Origin: Phycisphaerales bacterium
Lineage (GTDB): Bacteria > Planctomycetota > Phycisphaerae > Phycisphaerales > UBA1924
Assembly: GCA_017642965.1 (NCBI GenBank)
Contig: JAEPOJ010000001.1
Coordinates: 217,303-281,302, forward strand
Reading direction: 5' to 3'
DNA length: 64,000 bases
The notes beneath the pieces were generated by a model, which was not told where the DNA came from, did no database searches, and saw only the letters and a list, made by a program, of their open reading frames with translations. Positions 43,538 to 50,686 of this stretch are shown here, piece by piece; the stretch's first letter is position 1; each line of letters begins with the position of its first letter. The position numbers were made by a program, and so were the translations under genes.

Positions 43538-44686
43538 TCAACCGTCCCAGGGGTCATCACCCGCGTACCAGCGCCCCAGCGTGGCCGTGCACGCGTCCCG
43601 ATACAACGACCGCAGGCGGGACGCATCGAGCTGATGCCCCCTCAACTGGGGTGCGCTCATCGCGTCGTACCGGTCGGGGTCCACCATCTTCAGATCCGGG
43701 TCCGCGATGTTGGATTCACCCCGATAACCCGTCTCGTACATCGTCCGCAGCGCCCAATAGCGCGAGGCGTACAACTCAAACGCCTCATCCTCACTGCTCG
43801 CGAGCTGATTCCCGAACGCGGGATTGTCCGGATCAGTCGCCAACAGGTGATCATCGCTGGTGACGATATCTGAACCGAAGAGGATCCGCCCCGCGTACCG
43901 ATCGAGGAAACCCGCGAACGCCGCGGAGTCGTGCCGACTCAGCTCGCGGACCATCCACTTGGTCGCGCTCGTATCAAGAATCAGCTTCGGATGCCGATTC
44001 AGCAGCCCGCTCAGGAACCCAAGGTCCTCTGGCCAGCCACCCATGTGCGCCGCCATGCAGGGCATGCCCGTCTTCTCCAGCAACCGCTCGAGCGACTCGT
44101 ACTGGGACGCCTTGGTCCCGTACACCGAAGAATCCGTATACATCGTCTGAAACCAGGTGTCCGGGTCCGCGCAGTGCACCATCAGCATCATACCCAGCGA
44201 CTCCGCCTTCTCCGCGATCCGAAGCTTCCATTCAGAGTCGAACGGCACGATCTCCTCGGGCGCCAGCCCCATCGTCGAGACATAGTCCCGCAGCCGCGGC
44301 GCACCCCAGAACTTCACCATCCGCGCCCCACGCGCGTGCCAGTGGTCCAGATTCTCGAGAAACCCCTCGGTATGCGCCCACTGACGGTCCTCATGCATGT
44401 ACTCCGGGATCGCGACGAACGAGATCCGATCGCCCATCACCGCGCGCACCGAGTCCGCCTGGGCCAGCTGCGTCTGCGAATAGACACGCTCAATCCCGTA
44501 CAGGTCGCACACACGCTTGTACACTTGTGCTGCTCGCTCGCCATTGATGTGCGCGTGCGCATCAATAATCGGGCACACCGGCGTCCCGAGCTTCTCCGCC
44601 TCACGCTCGTAATCGAGCCCCAGCCGGTTCGCGGGTTTCATCCCGCGATCCGAGTGCGTCAACGCGTTCGTCTGATTCGTCACAAC
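43538..44686 (-). CDS. Amidohydrolase family protein (TIM-barrel metal hydrolase)
   Basis: A 382-residue protein of the amidohydrolase_2 group (decarboxylases/hydrolases acting on cyclic or aromatic acids). The N-terminal metal motif is IIDAHAHI; MVHCADPDTW and MAAHMGGWPEDL supply further His ligands, and ILFGSDIVTSDD the conserved Asp. No membrane or signal sequence is seen. The start is uncertain. GTG 44686, with GGGAG 8 bases upstream, avoids overlap with the divergent GT4 gene; ATG 44722 and 44644 are alternatives. The substrate is unknown. Confidence 0.85.
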   Translation of the reverse strand, partial: VVTNQTNALTHSDRGMKPANRLGLDYEREAEKLGTPVCPIIDAHAHINGERAAQVYKRVCDLYGIERVYSQTQLAQADSVRAVMGDRISFVAIPEYMHEDRQWAHTEGFLENLDHWHARGARMVKFWGAPRLRDYVSTMGLAPEEIVPFDSEWKLRIAEKAESLGMMLMVHCADPDTWFQTMYTDSSVYGTKASQYESLERLLEKTGMPCMAAHMGGWPEDLGFLSGLLNRHPKLILDTSATKWMVRELSRHDSAAFAGFLDRYAGRILFGSDIVTSDDHLLATDPDNPAFGNQLASSEDEAFELYASRYWALRTMYETGYRGESNIADPDLKMVDPDRYDAMSAPQLRGHQLDASRLRSLYRDACTATLGRWYAGDDPWDG

Positions 44687-44720
44687 AGATCTCCCAGCCG
44701 TTCCCGCGTCCTCTGCCAAC

Positions 44721-45908
44721 ATGATAGACACCCAAGAGCCCCATCCTGTTCCAGCGCAGACACCCCTTCGGGTCGCATTGGCGCACGACTGGCTCGTGGG
44801 ATACCGCGGCGGCGAGATGGTCCTCGACGCGATCGCATCGATTCTCCAAGCCCAGAACCACACCATCACACGCATCTACACGATGTTCGACAACGCCTCC
44901 CCGCTCTCCCCCACCCTCGATGCGCTCCCGCGAACCGCCTCCTCGCTCAACACCCGCCCAGAATCGCTCCGGCGCTGGCTCCTGCCGCTGTACCCGCGGG
45001 CCGTCGAGCAGCTCAGCAGCCAACTCCACCGCGACCACGCCGATGACCCCATCGACCTGCTGATCTCGACCAGCTCCTCCGCGATCAAAGCGATCAGCCC
45101 CCCCAACGGCATCCCGCACATCTGCTACTGCCACGCGCCCGCCCGATACCTCTGGTCCCAATCACAGAGCTACACCTCCCACGACCCGAAAGGCCTCATC
45201 CGCTCGCTCGGGCTCGCGCTCTTCTCCCCACGTCTCCGCGCCTGGGACCGACGCACCGCCTCGAACGTCTCGCACTTCATCGCCAACTCGACACACACCG
45301 CAACGCAGATCGAACGCTGCTACCAACGCGACGCGGCCGTCATCCACCCGCCCGTCCGCACTGATTTCTTCACACCCGACACCGATACACCACGCGGAGA
45401 CCACCTCCTGCTCGTCTCCGCGCTCGAGCCCTACAAACGCGTGGACCTCGCGATCGATGCCGCGAACCGCTTCAACCGCAAGCTCATCATCGTCGGCTCC
45501 GGCTCGCACGAGCCCGCACTCCGCGCACACGCGAAGAACAACCCGCTCATCTCATTCGTCGGCAAGGTCACAGACGAGCAGCTCCGCGACCACTACCGCC
45601 GTGCCCGCGCGTTCCTGTTCCCACAAGTCGAGGATTTCGGTATCACCGCCGTCGAAGCCCAATCGTGCGGCACGCCCGTCGTCGCTCAGCACGCCGGCGG
45701 CGCGCTCGACTCGGTTATCGACGCCGCAACCGGGTGTTTCTTCCACGACCCCACCCCCGAGGCGCTCGCCGAAGCCATCGAGCGCTGCCCGCAACCCGAT
45801 ACCAACCACGAGGGAGTGTGCAGAACCAACGCGCTCCGCTTCACCCGGGCCGCGTTCGAGGAGAAACTCATTCAAGCCGTAGACAATGCCATCAGCACCG
45901 CAGACTAA
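44721..45908 (+). CDS. Family 4 glycosyltransferase
   Basis: A 395-residue GT-B transferase. VALAHDWLVGYRGGEMVLD is the usual N-terminal start with the G-rich loop. ICYCHAPARYLWSQ marks the inner-core/mannosyltransferase-like subgroup, and HPPVRTDFF precedes the GT4 donor domain. That domain has LLLVSALEPYKRVDLAIDAA, FLFPQVEDFGITAVEAQSCGTPV (the EX7E motif E..DFGITAVE) and a terminal helix. It probably extends a surface glycan. The start codon overlaps, on the opposite strand, an alternative ATG of the amidohydrolase. It ends 4 bases inside the convergent flavin-reductase-like gene. Confidence 0.92.
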   Translation: MIDTQEPHPVPAQTPLRVALAHDWLVGYRGGEMVLDAIASILQAQNHTITRIYTMFDNASPLSPTLDALPRTASSLNTRPESLRRWLLPLYPRAVEQLSSQLHRDHADDPIDLLISTSSSAIKAISPPNGIPHICYCHAPARYLWSQSQSYTSHDPKGLIRSLGLALFSPRLRAWDRRTASNVSHFIANSTHTATQIERCYQRDAAVIHPPVRTDFFTPDTDTPRGDHLLLVSALEPYKRVDLAIDAANRFNRKLIIVGSGSHEPALRAHAKNNPLISFVGKVTDEQLRDHYRRARAFLFPQVEDFGITAVEAQSCGTPVVAQHAGGALDSVIDAATGCFFHDPTPEALAEAIERCPQPDTNHEGVCRTNALRFTRAAFEEKLIQAVDNAISTAD

Positions 45909-46408
45909 CCGTTGCTCTCCGGCACACGATCGATCTTGAGCACCTGACCGTTGTGCAGCACGCCCACGATCACGCCCACGAACAACTCGATCTCGGACTC
46001 AAGGTCAACGCGGCGCGCAATCTCGCAATCAAACCAAAGCGGGCAACGCGTGATGATCGGGGCACCGGTGACCAGTGTCCGCGTCGCGATCGCATCGAAC
46101 GGATCATTCTCACCCCTGGGCGGCGTCTCGCTCGGCGGCGCATCATGACTGCGGAAGCGACGCTCAATCAGGCGATCGCCTTCCCCGAGCACACCGAGCG
46201 CGAACGCACGCGAGTCGCGGATCAGCGGATCGATCGTGTGCCCCTTGCGAGCAGCGATGCACAGCATCGCCGGGTCCTCGCCGCAGCACTGCACGTGCTG
46301 CACGAACATCCCCCCCCGCTGGTCATCAAACCCGGCCGTTAAAAGGAACATCCCCGCTGGGAAGACCCCCAGCGCAGACTCCAACATGGACTTCTCTTGC
46401 TGATTCAT
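45905..46408 (-). CDS. Flavin reductase-like (FMN-binding split barrel) protein
   Basis: A 167-residue protein of the flavin_reduct family. Residues 10-60 carry ALGVFPAGMFLLTAGFDDQRGGM and AMLCIAARKGHTIDPLIRDSRAFALGVL (quoted here as separate parts), the FMN phosphate-binding pattern, and the C-terminus has FVGVIVGVLHNGQVL. Such proteins bind FMN and reduce flavins or act as the reductase half of two-component monooxygenases. No oxygenase partner is near. GGGGAG is 11 bases before the ATG. It converges on the GT4 gene. Confidence 0.82.
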   Translation of the reverse strand: MNQQEKSMLESALGVFPAGMFLLTAGFDDQRGGMFVQHVQCCGEDPAMLCIAARKGHTIDPLIRDSRAFALGVLGEGDRLIERRFRSHDAPPSETPPRGENDPFDAIATRTLVTGAPIITRCPLWFDCEIARRVDLESEIELFVGVIVGVLHNGQVLKIDRVPESNG

Positions 46409-46616
46409 CGACGCGCAACTCCCCGAATTGCGTTTCCCTCTCGATCACGCACGATGTCCCCGTCGTGTGCGTGCCCCATCCTCCCGGAACGGTCCCGGAA
46501 GATTGGGTGATATCGCCCTATCTTCACATATTCACACCCCAATGTGTGCAAACAAGGCACGAAAACTGTAAGTATCTGCCAAAAAAGATCCTACGGGCTC
46601 ATGCAATGTCAACGAC
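46409..46616. other. Intergenic stretch upstream of mraZ, no gene
   Basis: I see no convincing coding sequence or RNA. CCGGAAC and GTTCCGG-like short repeats occur near 46490, and the stretch becomes AT-rich towards 46560. Confidence 0.4.
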
Positions 46617-46644
46617 TTATCCGCAACCCACTTCATTGTCCACA
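46617..46644. promoter_or_regulatory. Two DnaA-box-like sequences upstream of mraZ
   Basis: TTATCCGCA (46617-46625) and TTGTCCACA (46636-46644) each differ by one base from TTATCCACA. They are in the same orientation with starts 19 bases apart, almost two helical turns, and lie 38 bases upstream of the mraZ -35. No dnaA gene is in view. Confidence 0.4.
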
Positions 46645-46681
46645 AACGCTCCCCAATCTCGCTTTTTGGGGGAGAGTCGGC

Positions 46682-46716
46682 TTGCGTTGTGGGTGATAGT
46701 GGGCGATAATCCCACG
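46682..46716 (+). promoter_or_regulatory. mraZ: mraZ promoter with MraZ-binding repeats
   Basis: TTGCGT (46682-46687) and GATAAT (46705-46710) are 17 bases apart. GTGGG occurs at 46689-46693 and again at 46699-46703, exactly 10 bases apart, and CCCAC follows at 46711. Known MraZ operators are TGGGN repeats spaced by 10 bases. The repeats therefore sit between -35 and -10, where MraZ would repress its own gene. Confidence 0.75.
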
Positions 46717-46742
46717 AATGAACCACATCGGGGATACAAACC

Positions 46743-47204
46743 GTGCCATTCACCGGACAAGCAGAAGCCAGTATCGACGCGAAGCAGCGTCTGGCGATAC
46801 CTGCAAAGTTCCGGAATCGCTGGTCGCCGGAACACGACGGGGCGACCTGGTTCTGCGTGCCATGGCCGCAGACGGGATCACTCCGCCTCTACACCGAGAA
46901 GATGCACAACGAGCTCTTCACGGCCGGTCGACGCGACCCGAGCCTGACACCCGACGAGGACCAGGCGGAACTCGACGTGATCCTGCACTCCGTTACGGAA
47001 CAAGTGGATGTGGACTCCAACAACCGCATCCGTTTGCCCGCATGGCAGCTCGAGCACCTGGGACTCCCCAAGGAAGTGATCGTGCTGGGTGCCGGCGATC
47101 GACTGGAAATACGCGCCCGGGACGCATGGAAGAACGAGTTCGACGATCGACTCGCGAAGATGGCCGAACTCTCGAAGAAACTCGCACAGAAACGACCCAC
47201 CTGA
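46743..47204 (+). CDS. mraZ: Transcriptional regulator MraZ
   Basis: A 153-residue AbrB/SpoVT-fold regulator that, in other bacteria, controls the division and cell wall cluster. Two beta-hairpin units are visible: SIDAKQRLAIPAKFRNRW and DVDSNNRIRLPAWQLEHLGL. The conserved DxxxRxxLP pattern appears twice, and the length is near normal. It starts with GTG; GGGGA is 9 bases upstream. The promoter holds MraZ boxes, as expected for autoregulation. Unusually, rsmH, ftsL and ftsI do not follow; a terminator and two methyltransferases do. Confidence 0.94.
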   Translation: MPFTGQAEASIDAKQRLAIPAKFRNRWSPEHDGATWFCVPWPQTGSLRLYTEKMHNELFTAGRRDPSLTPDEDQAELDVILHSVTEQVDVDSNNRIRLPAWQLEHLGLPKEVIVLGAGDRLEIRARDAWKNEFDDRLAKMAELSKKLAQKRPT

Positions 47205-47482
47205 CACACACCATCGCCCCACAACGCATCGCAGGCCGCGACGCGCAGGGCCGAATCAATCTGTACCCGTTCACCCTGTCTCTCAAGCACGGCCGCTGAA
47301 GAGACCCCCACCACCACGCCCGAGCAATCGGACGAGACATTCAACAGAACTGAGCCAAGCTGGTGAGGGGTGTGTCCGCCCCCTTGACCCACCAAGGACG
47401 GCGATGCTCCGCAAGGACGCGAAGCACTCACGGATCACGCTCCCCGACGGGGGAGCCCCAGCAGCGCCCAGTTCAACCCGAG
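47205..47482. other. Intergenic stretch downstream of mraZ, hairpins only
   Basis: About 280 bases without an acceptable gene. A strong hairpin GCTCCCC/GGGGAGC is at 47439-47456, just before the terminator. The region could be the 3' end of mraZ mRNA or an unannotated small RNA, but I match it to no known RNA family (not tmRNA, SRP RNA or RNase P). Confidence 0.4.
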
Positions 47483-47514
47483 ACCCGGCTGACCCACCAC
47501 CAGCCGGGTTTTTT
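47483..47514 (+). terminator. Strong intrinsic terminator between mraZ and the methyltransferases
   Basis: ACCCGGCTG and CAGCCGGGT pair around a 9-base loop and are followed by six T. It shows that mraZ and the methyltransferase pair are separate units unless there is readthrough. Confidence 0.9.
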
Positions 47515-47607
47515 CGTGTTCAGACGCAGACACACGCCCGAAACAACATTCCTCACGTACAATCGACCGCTTCAGCACGAGACACAACGCACGAGGAGAG
47601 CCATCAC

Positions 47608-48336
47608 ATGAGCACCGACACCTGGTACCGCCACGACATGAAGACCGTGCGCGACATCATGATCACATGCATCGGGCTCAACTTCGGACCAAACCCCGAA
47701 GAGAAACTCGAAGAGATCCGCGACTCACGCTACAAGCACGGCCTCAAGATCGCCAAGCGACTCAAAATCGACGACAACGACGTCGTCGCCGACATCGGCT
47801 CCGGGTGCGGCTTCGTCACCCGCGCCGCGTGCGAGCGGGCCAAGGAAGTCCACTGCATCGACATCAGCCAGGAGTTCCTCGACTTCACCAAGGTCGAGCT
47901 CCAGGACTTCGAAAACACGCGATTCCACAAGATTGACTACGCCAGCTTCCCCGACATCGCAGACGGGACGATCGACAAGGTCTTCTCCACCGCCGTCTTC
48001 ATCCACTTCTACTACTACGACTTCATCTACAACCTCATCGAGGTCAACCGCATCCTCAAGACCGGCGGCATCTTCTACACCGAGATCGTCGACTCCGACG
48101 TGCTCAAGCTCGACTCCATGCGCGCCATCAAGACGCACGTCGGCTCATACAAGCACAACCGGGGCAAGGCACGCCTTATCCAGCCATTCTCGCTCACCGC
48201 CCTCAAGAACCTCAGCGCCCAGCTCGGCTTCAAGCTCATCGAGTCCACACAGAGCGCCGACGTCGCCGAGGTCACACTCAAGAAGGTCGCCGACGCGCAG
48301 ATCCCGGAGTGGCTCGAGCCCCACGTCAACGCCTGA
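47608..48336 (+). CDS. Class I SAM-dependent methyltransferase (copy 1 of tandem pair)
   Basis: A 242-residue methyltransferase. SAM motif I is VVADIGSGCGFVTRAACE, the acidic ribose residue is in VHCIDISQEF, and motif II/III is DKVFSTAVFIHFYYYDF followed by LKTGGIFYTEIV. An N-terminal block WYRHDMKTVRDIMITCIG and PEEKLEEIRDSRYKHG is shared with the next gene. It is not RsmH or another rRNA methylase I recognise. AGGAG stands 9 bases before the ATG. The frame is open far upstream but crosses a terminator, so the later start is right. The target is unknown. Confidence 0.88.
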   Translation: MSTDTWYRHDMKTVRDIMITCIGLNFGPNPEEKLEEIRDSRYKHGLKIAKRLKIDDNDVVADIGSGCGFVTRAACERAKEVHCIDISQEFLDFTKVELQDFENTRFHKIDYASFPDIADGTIDKVFSTAVFIHFYYYDFIYNLIEVNRILKTGGIFYTEIVDSDVLKLDSMRAIKTHVGSYKHNRGKARLIQPFSLTALKNLSAQLGFKLIESTQSADVAEVTLKKVADAQIPEWLEPHVNA

Positions 48337-48356
48337 CGCAACGCCGGGAGCACCAC

Positions 48357-49091
48357 ATGCCCACAAGCCCCTGGTACCAGCACTCCCTCGACACCGTCCG
48401 GGAATTGCTCTGCACCTGCATCGGACCCAAGTGGGGCGACGCCCCCGAAGAGAAGATCCGAGAGATCCGCGAGAGCCGCTACACCTTCGGCAAACGCCTC
48501 TGCCGCAAGCTCGACATCCAGCCCACCGACACCGTCCTCGACTTCGGCTCCGGCTGCGGCTTCGTCTCACGCGCGTTCTGCGAGACCGCACGCCAGGTCC
48601 ACTGCGCCGACCTCAACCCCGAGTTCCTCGCCTTCACCCGCGACGAGCTCTCCATGTTCGACAACACCAGCTTCCACCACATCAGCTACGCGTCGATCCA
48701 GGATCTCCCCGACGCATCCATCGACAAAGCCGTCTCTACCGCCGTCTTTATCCACTTCCTCTACTACGACATCCTCTTCAACCTCATCGAGCTCAACCGA
48801 GTCCTCAAGCCCGGCGCCATCCTCTACTTCGACATCCTAGACGCCGACGCCATCGACCTGCACAACCCCGCCGCCATCAAGTACCACATCGAGATCTACA
48901 AGGACTCCGTCCGCGGCGACGGTTTCTTGCTCCAGCCCTTCTCCAGCACCGCCCTGCTCAAGCTCGCACCCCAGCTCGGCTATGAGCACATCGACACCGA
49001 GCACATCGGCACCGGCAACAGCGTCGCCGAGATCACCCTCCGCAAGGTCGCCCAGCCCGACCTCCCCGACTGGCTCGCGGCCAAGGCCTGA
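48357..49091 (+). CDS. Class I SAM-dependent methyltransferase (copy 2 of tandem pair)
   Basis: A 244-residue paralogue of the preceding protein, with the same N-terminal block (WYQHSLDTVRELLCTCIG; PEEKIREIRESRYTFG), motif I VLDFGSGCGFVSRAFCE and STAVFIHFLYYDILFNLIELNRVLKPG (quoted in part). GGGAG is 8 bases before the ATG, 20 bases after the first copy's stop, so they are co-transcribed. By eye, roughly half the residues match, which is an old duplication rather than a recent one. Both may modify the same class of substrate, such as a sugar, lipid or small molecule. Confidence 0.88.
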   Translation: MPTSPWYQHSLDTVRELLCTCIGPKWGDAPEEKIREIRESRYTFGKRLCRKLDIQPTDTVLDFGSGCGFVSRAFCETARQVHCADLNPEFLAFTRDELSMFDNTSFHHISYASIQDLPDASIDKAVSTAVFIHFLYYDILFNLIELNRVLKPGAILYFDILDADAIDLHNPAAIKYHIEIYKDSVRGDGFLLQPFSSTALLKLAPQLGYEHIDTEHIGTGNSVAEITLRKVAQPDLPDWLAAKA

Positions 49092-49106
49092 TCGCGCACA
49101 AAAAGA

Positions 49107-49122
49107 CCCGGTTTGCACCGGG
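49107..49122 (-). terminator. Terminator of the zinc-ribbon gene
   Basis: CCCGGT and ACCGGG pair around a tetraloop. On the minus strand the stem is followed by TCTTTTTG. It lies 40 bases after the stop of the 49163-49645 gene, which supports that gene being real. Confidence 0.65.
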
Positions 49123-49162
49123 CAGAGGAGATCACTGATCTTCATTCACGCGCGTCGGGGAC

Positions 49163-49645
49163 TCATCCTGCACGCCGATAGCTGCTCTGATCCAATCGAC
49201 GAAACCCATGGGCGACCTGGCCCGGGATCGACCGCCGACGACGACGCGTCGGGCGGATCATGCCCCCCACGATCGTGCCGGGAACCTTCGCAAGCAGCGT
49301 CGCCGCGCACACAGCACACACCGCAGACCACCGAGGGCGGTTCGCCACCCGGACCCGCACGACCCGGCTCGTCGCGTGATTGCAGCACGGGCACGAGTAC
49401 TTCCCGCGCCGCTCCCACTTGTCACGCTCGATCCCAAGCTCGCGATCGGCAACGGAAACCCGCTCCCCGACCGGACCGAACGCCTCGCGGGCGCTGTCAC
49501 GCTCGGGCTGGGGGTGCTCTTCCCCCGTGGCGGAGGACTTCTCGCTGGCGCCGCACTCATCCGCAAACGGGATAATCCCCGAATCATCGAGTGCGTCATT
49601 GCTGCTGATATCTGGTGTGTCGCTGTGTGTGCAGGTCATACGCAT
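49163..49645 (-). CDS. Hypothetical protein with a four-Cys zinc-ribbon-like motif
   Basis: About 160 residues. The first 85 are acidic and Ser/Glu-rich, probably disordered. Residues 85-140 hold CPCC and, about 28 residues later, CAVC, a four-Cys arrangement that could bind zinc, between basic segments (RDKWERRGKY; RPTRRRRRS). The start is a choice: ATG 49645 has AGGG upstream, but ATG 49660 and 49657 are also in frame. I match it to no named family. A minus-strand terminator follows. DNA or RNA binding is possible but unproven. Confidence 0.5.
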   Translation of the reverse strand: MRMTCTHSDTPDISSNDALDDSGIIPFADECGASEKSSATGEEHPQPERDSAREAFGPVGERVSVADRELGIERDKWERRGKYSCPCCNHATSRVVRVRVANRPRWSAVCAVCAATLLAKVPGTIVGGMIRPTRRRRRSIPGQVAHGFRRLDQSSYRRAG

Positions 49646-49796
49646 GGCGTCCCTCATCATGTTGTCAGACCCACAATCGTCTTACGGAATCTCGCCGCTG
49701 AAGTTTCATCGGCCATGTCCACGAGCCGCTTGAACAGACGCGTTCTCGGACCCATCCCGTCACCAAATCGCGTTTTCACGCCACGACGCGCAAAAA

Positions 49797-49824
49797 ACGC
49801 CCGTTCCATCAGCGGAACGGGCGT
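49797..49824 (-). terminator. Intrinsic terminator of the cyclophilin gene
   Basis: ACGCCCGTTCC and GGAACGGGCGT pair around a 6-base loop; the minus strand continues with six T. It is 30 bases past the stop codon. Confidence 0.9.
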
Positions 49825-49853
49825 CCAAACTCAATCTTGCATCATTCAGCAGA

Positions 49854-50549
49854 TCAGCCGTCGGCCTCGACCAGCCCCAGCTCCTCGGCCTTGGCCTGCT
49901 CAAGAACCGTGACCTTCTCGATCACAACCGGCTCAACCGGCACATCCCCGTACGGGCCCTTCGTCGTCGTGGGCACCACGCGGATCGCGTCCACAACATC
50001 CATGCCCTTCACGACCTTGCCAAACACCGCGTAGCCCGACCCGTCACGAGGGGTATCGAGGAACCCGTTGTCGGCCACGTTGATGAAGAACTGCGACGTG
50101 CCGCTGTTCGCCTGCCCGCCGAGGCGGGCCATCGCGAGCGTGCCGCGCTTGTTGCTCAGCCCGTTCTTCCACTCGTTCTCGATACCCTCGTGGGTTTCCT
50201 TCTTCTTCATGTCCTTGTCGAACCCGCCGCCCTGGATCATGAAGTTCGGGATCACACGGTGGAAGATCGTGCCGTTGTAGTACTCTTCCTCGGTGTAACG
50301 AACAAAGTTCGCCGTGCTGATGGGCGCGAGCTCGTTGTTGAGCTCGATAAAGATGTCACCCTTGCTGGTCTTCATCTGGATGTACACGAATCGCTCCTCG
50401 TCTGACTTCTCCGCCTTGGGCTCGGACTCGACCTGCTTGGTCTCCGGCTCCGTCTCGGGCTGCGCCACCTCGACCTGCTCGGGCTTGACCGCGAATGCCG
50501 CGAACACGAGCGCCATCAGCGCGACCACTCCGACTGCGAATGTCTTCAT
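49854..50549 (-). CDS. Exported cyclophilin-type peptidyl-prolyl cis-trans isomerase
   Basis: A 231-residue protein with a signal peptide (VGVVALMALVFAAFA) and an acidic linker of about 35 residues (ETEPETKQVESEPKAEK). The cyclophilin domain has FIELNNELAPISTANFV, FHRVIPNFMIQGGGFD with the catalytic Arg, MARLGGQANSGTSQFFI and YAVFGKVVKGMDVVD. It helps proline-limited folding outside the cytoplasm. GAGGAG stands 7 bases before the ATG. It is monocistronic with a strong terminator. Confidence 0.94.
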   Translation of the reverse strand: MKTFAVGVVALMALVFAAFAVKPEQVEVAQPETEPETKQVESEPKAEKSDEERFVYIQMKTSKGDIFIELNNELAPISTANFVRYTEEEYYNGTIFHRVIPNFMIQGGGFDKDMKKKETHEGIENEWKNGLSNKRGTLAMARLGGQANSGTSQFFINVADNGFLDTPRDGSGYAVFGKVVKGMDVVDAIRVVPTTTKGPYGDVPVEPVVIEKVTVLEQAKAEELGLVEADG

Positions 50550-50686
50550 ACTGAACTCCTCTGGTTGCTCTCAGAAACACCACGCCGACGCGGGCATCTC
50601 ACACACACAATCCTAGCGGCACCACGCCCGCCACGCAGCAGCCCCGACCAAGCTGGGGCGAATTCACCATATCTACGCCGCATCCG

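Noticed and set aside
47404-47514. Leader peptide overlapping the terminator (ATG 47404 with AAGGA upstream)
   Set aside because: The frame has no stop before the terminator and simply joins the methyltransferase frame, so it is not a closed leader peptide.
47089-47607. Long 5' extension of the first methyltransferase frame
   Set aside because: It runs across the end of mraZ and a strong terminator; ATG 47608 with AGGAG is the supported start.
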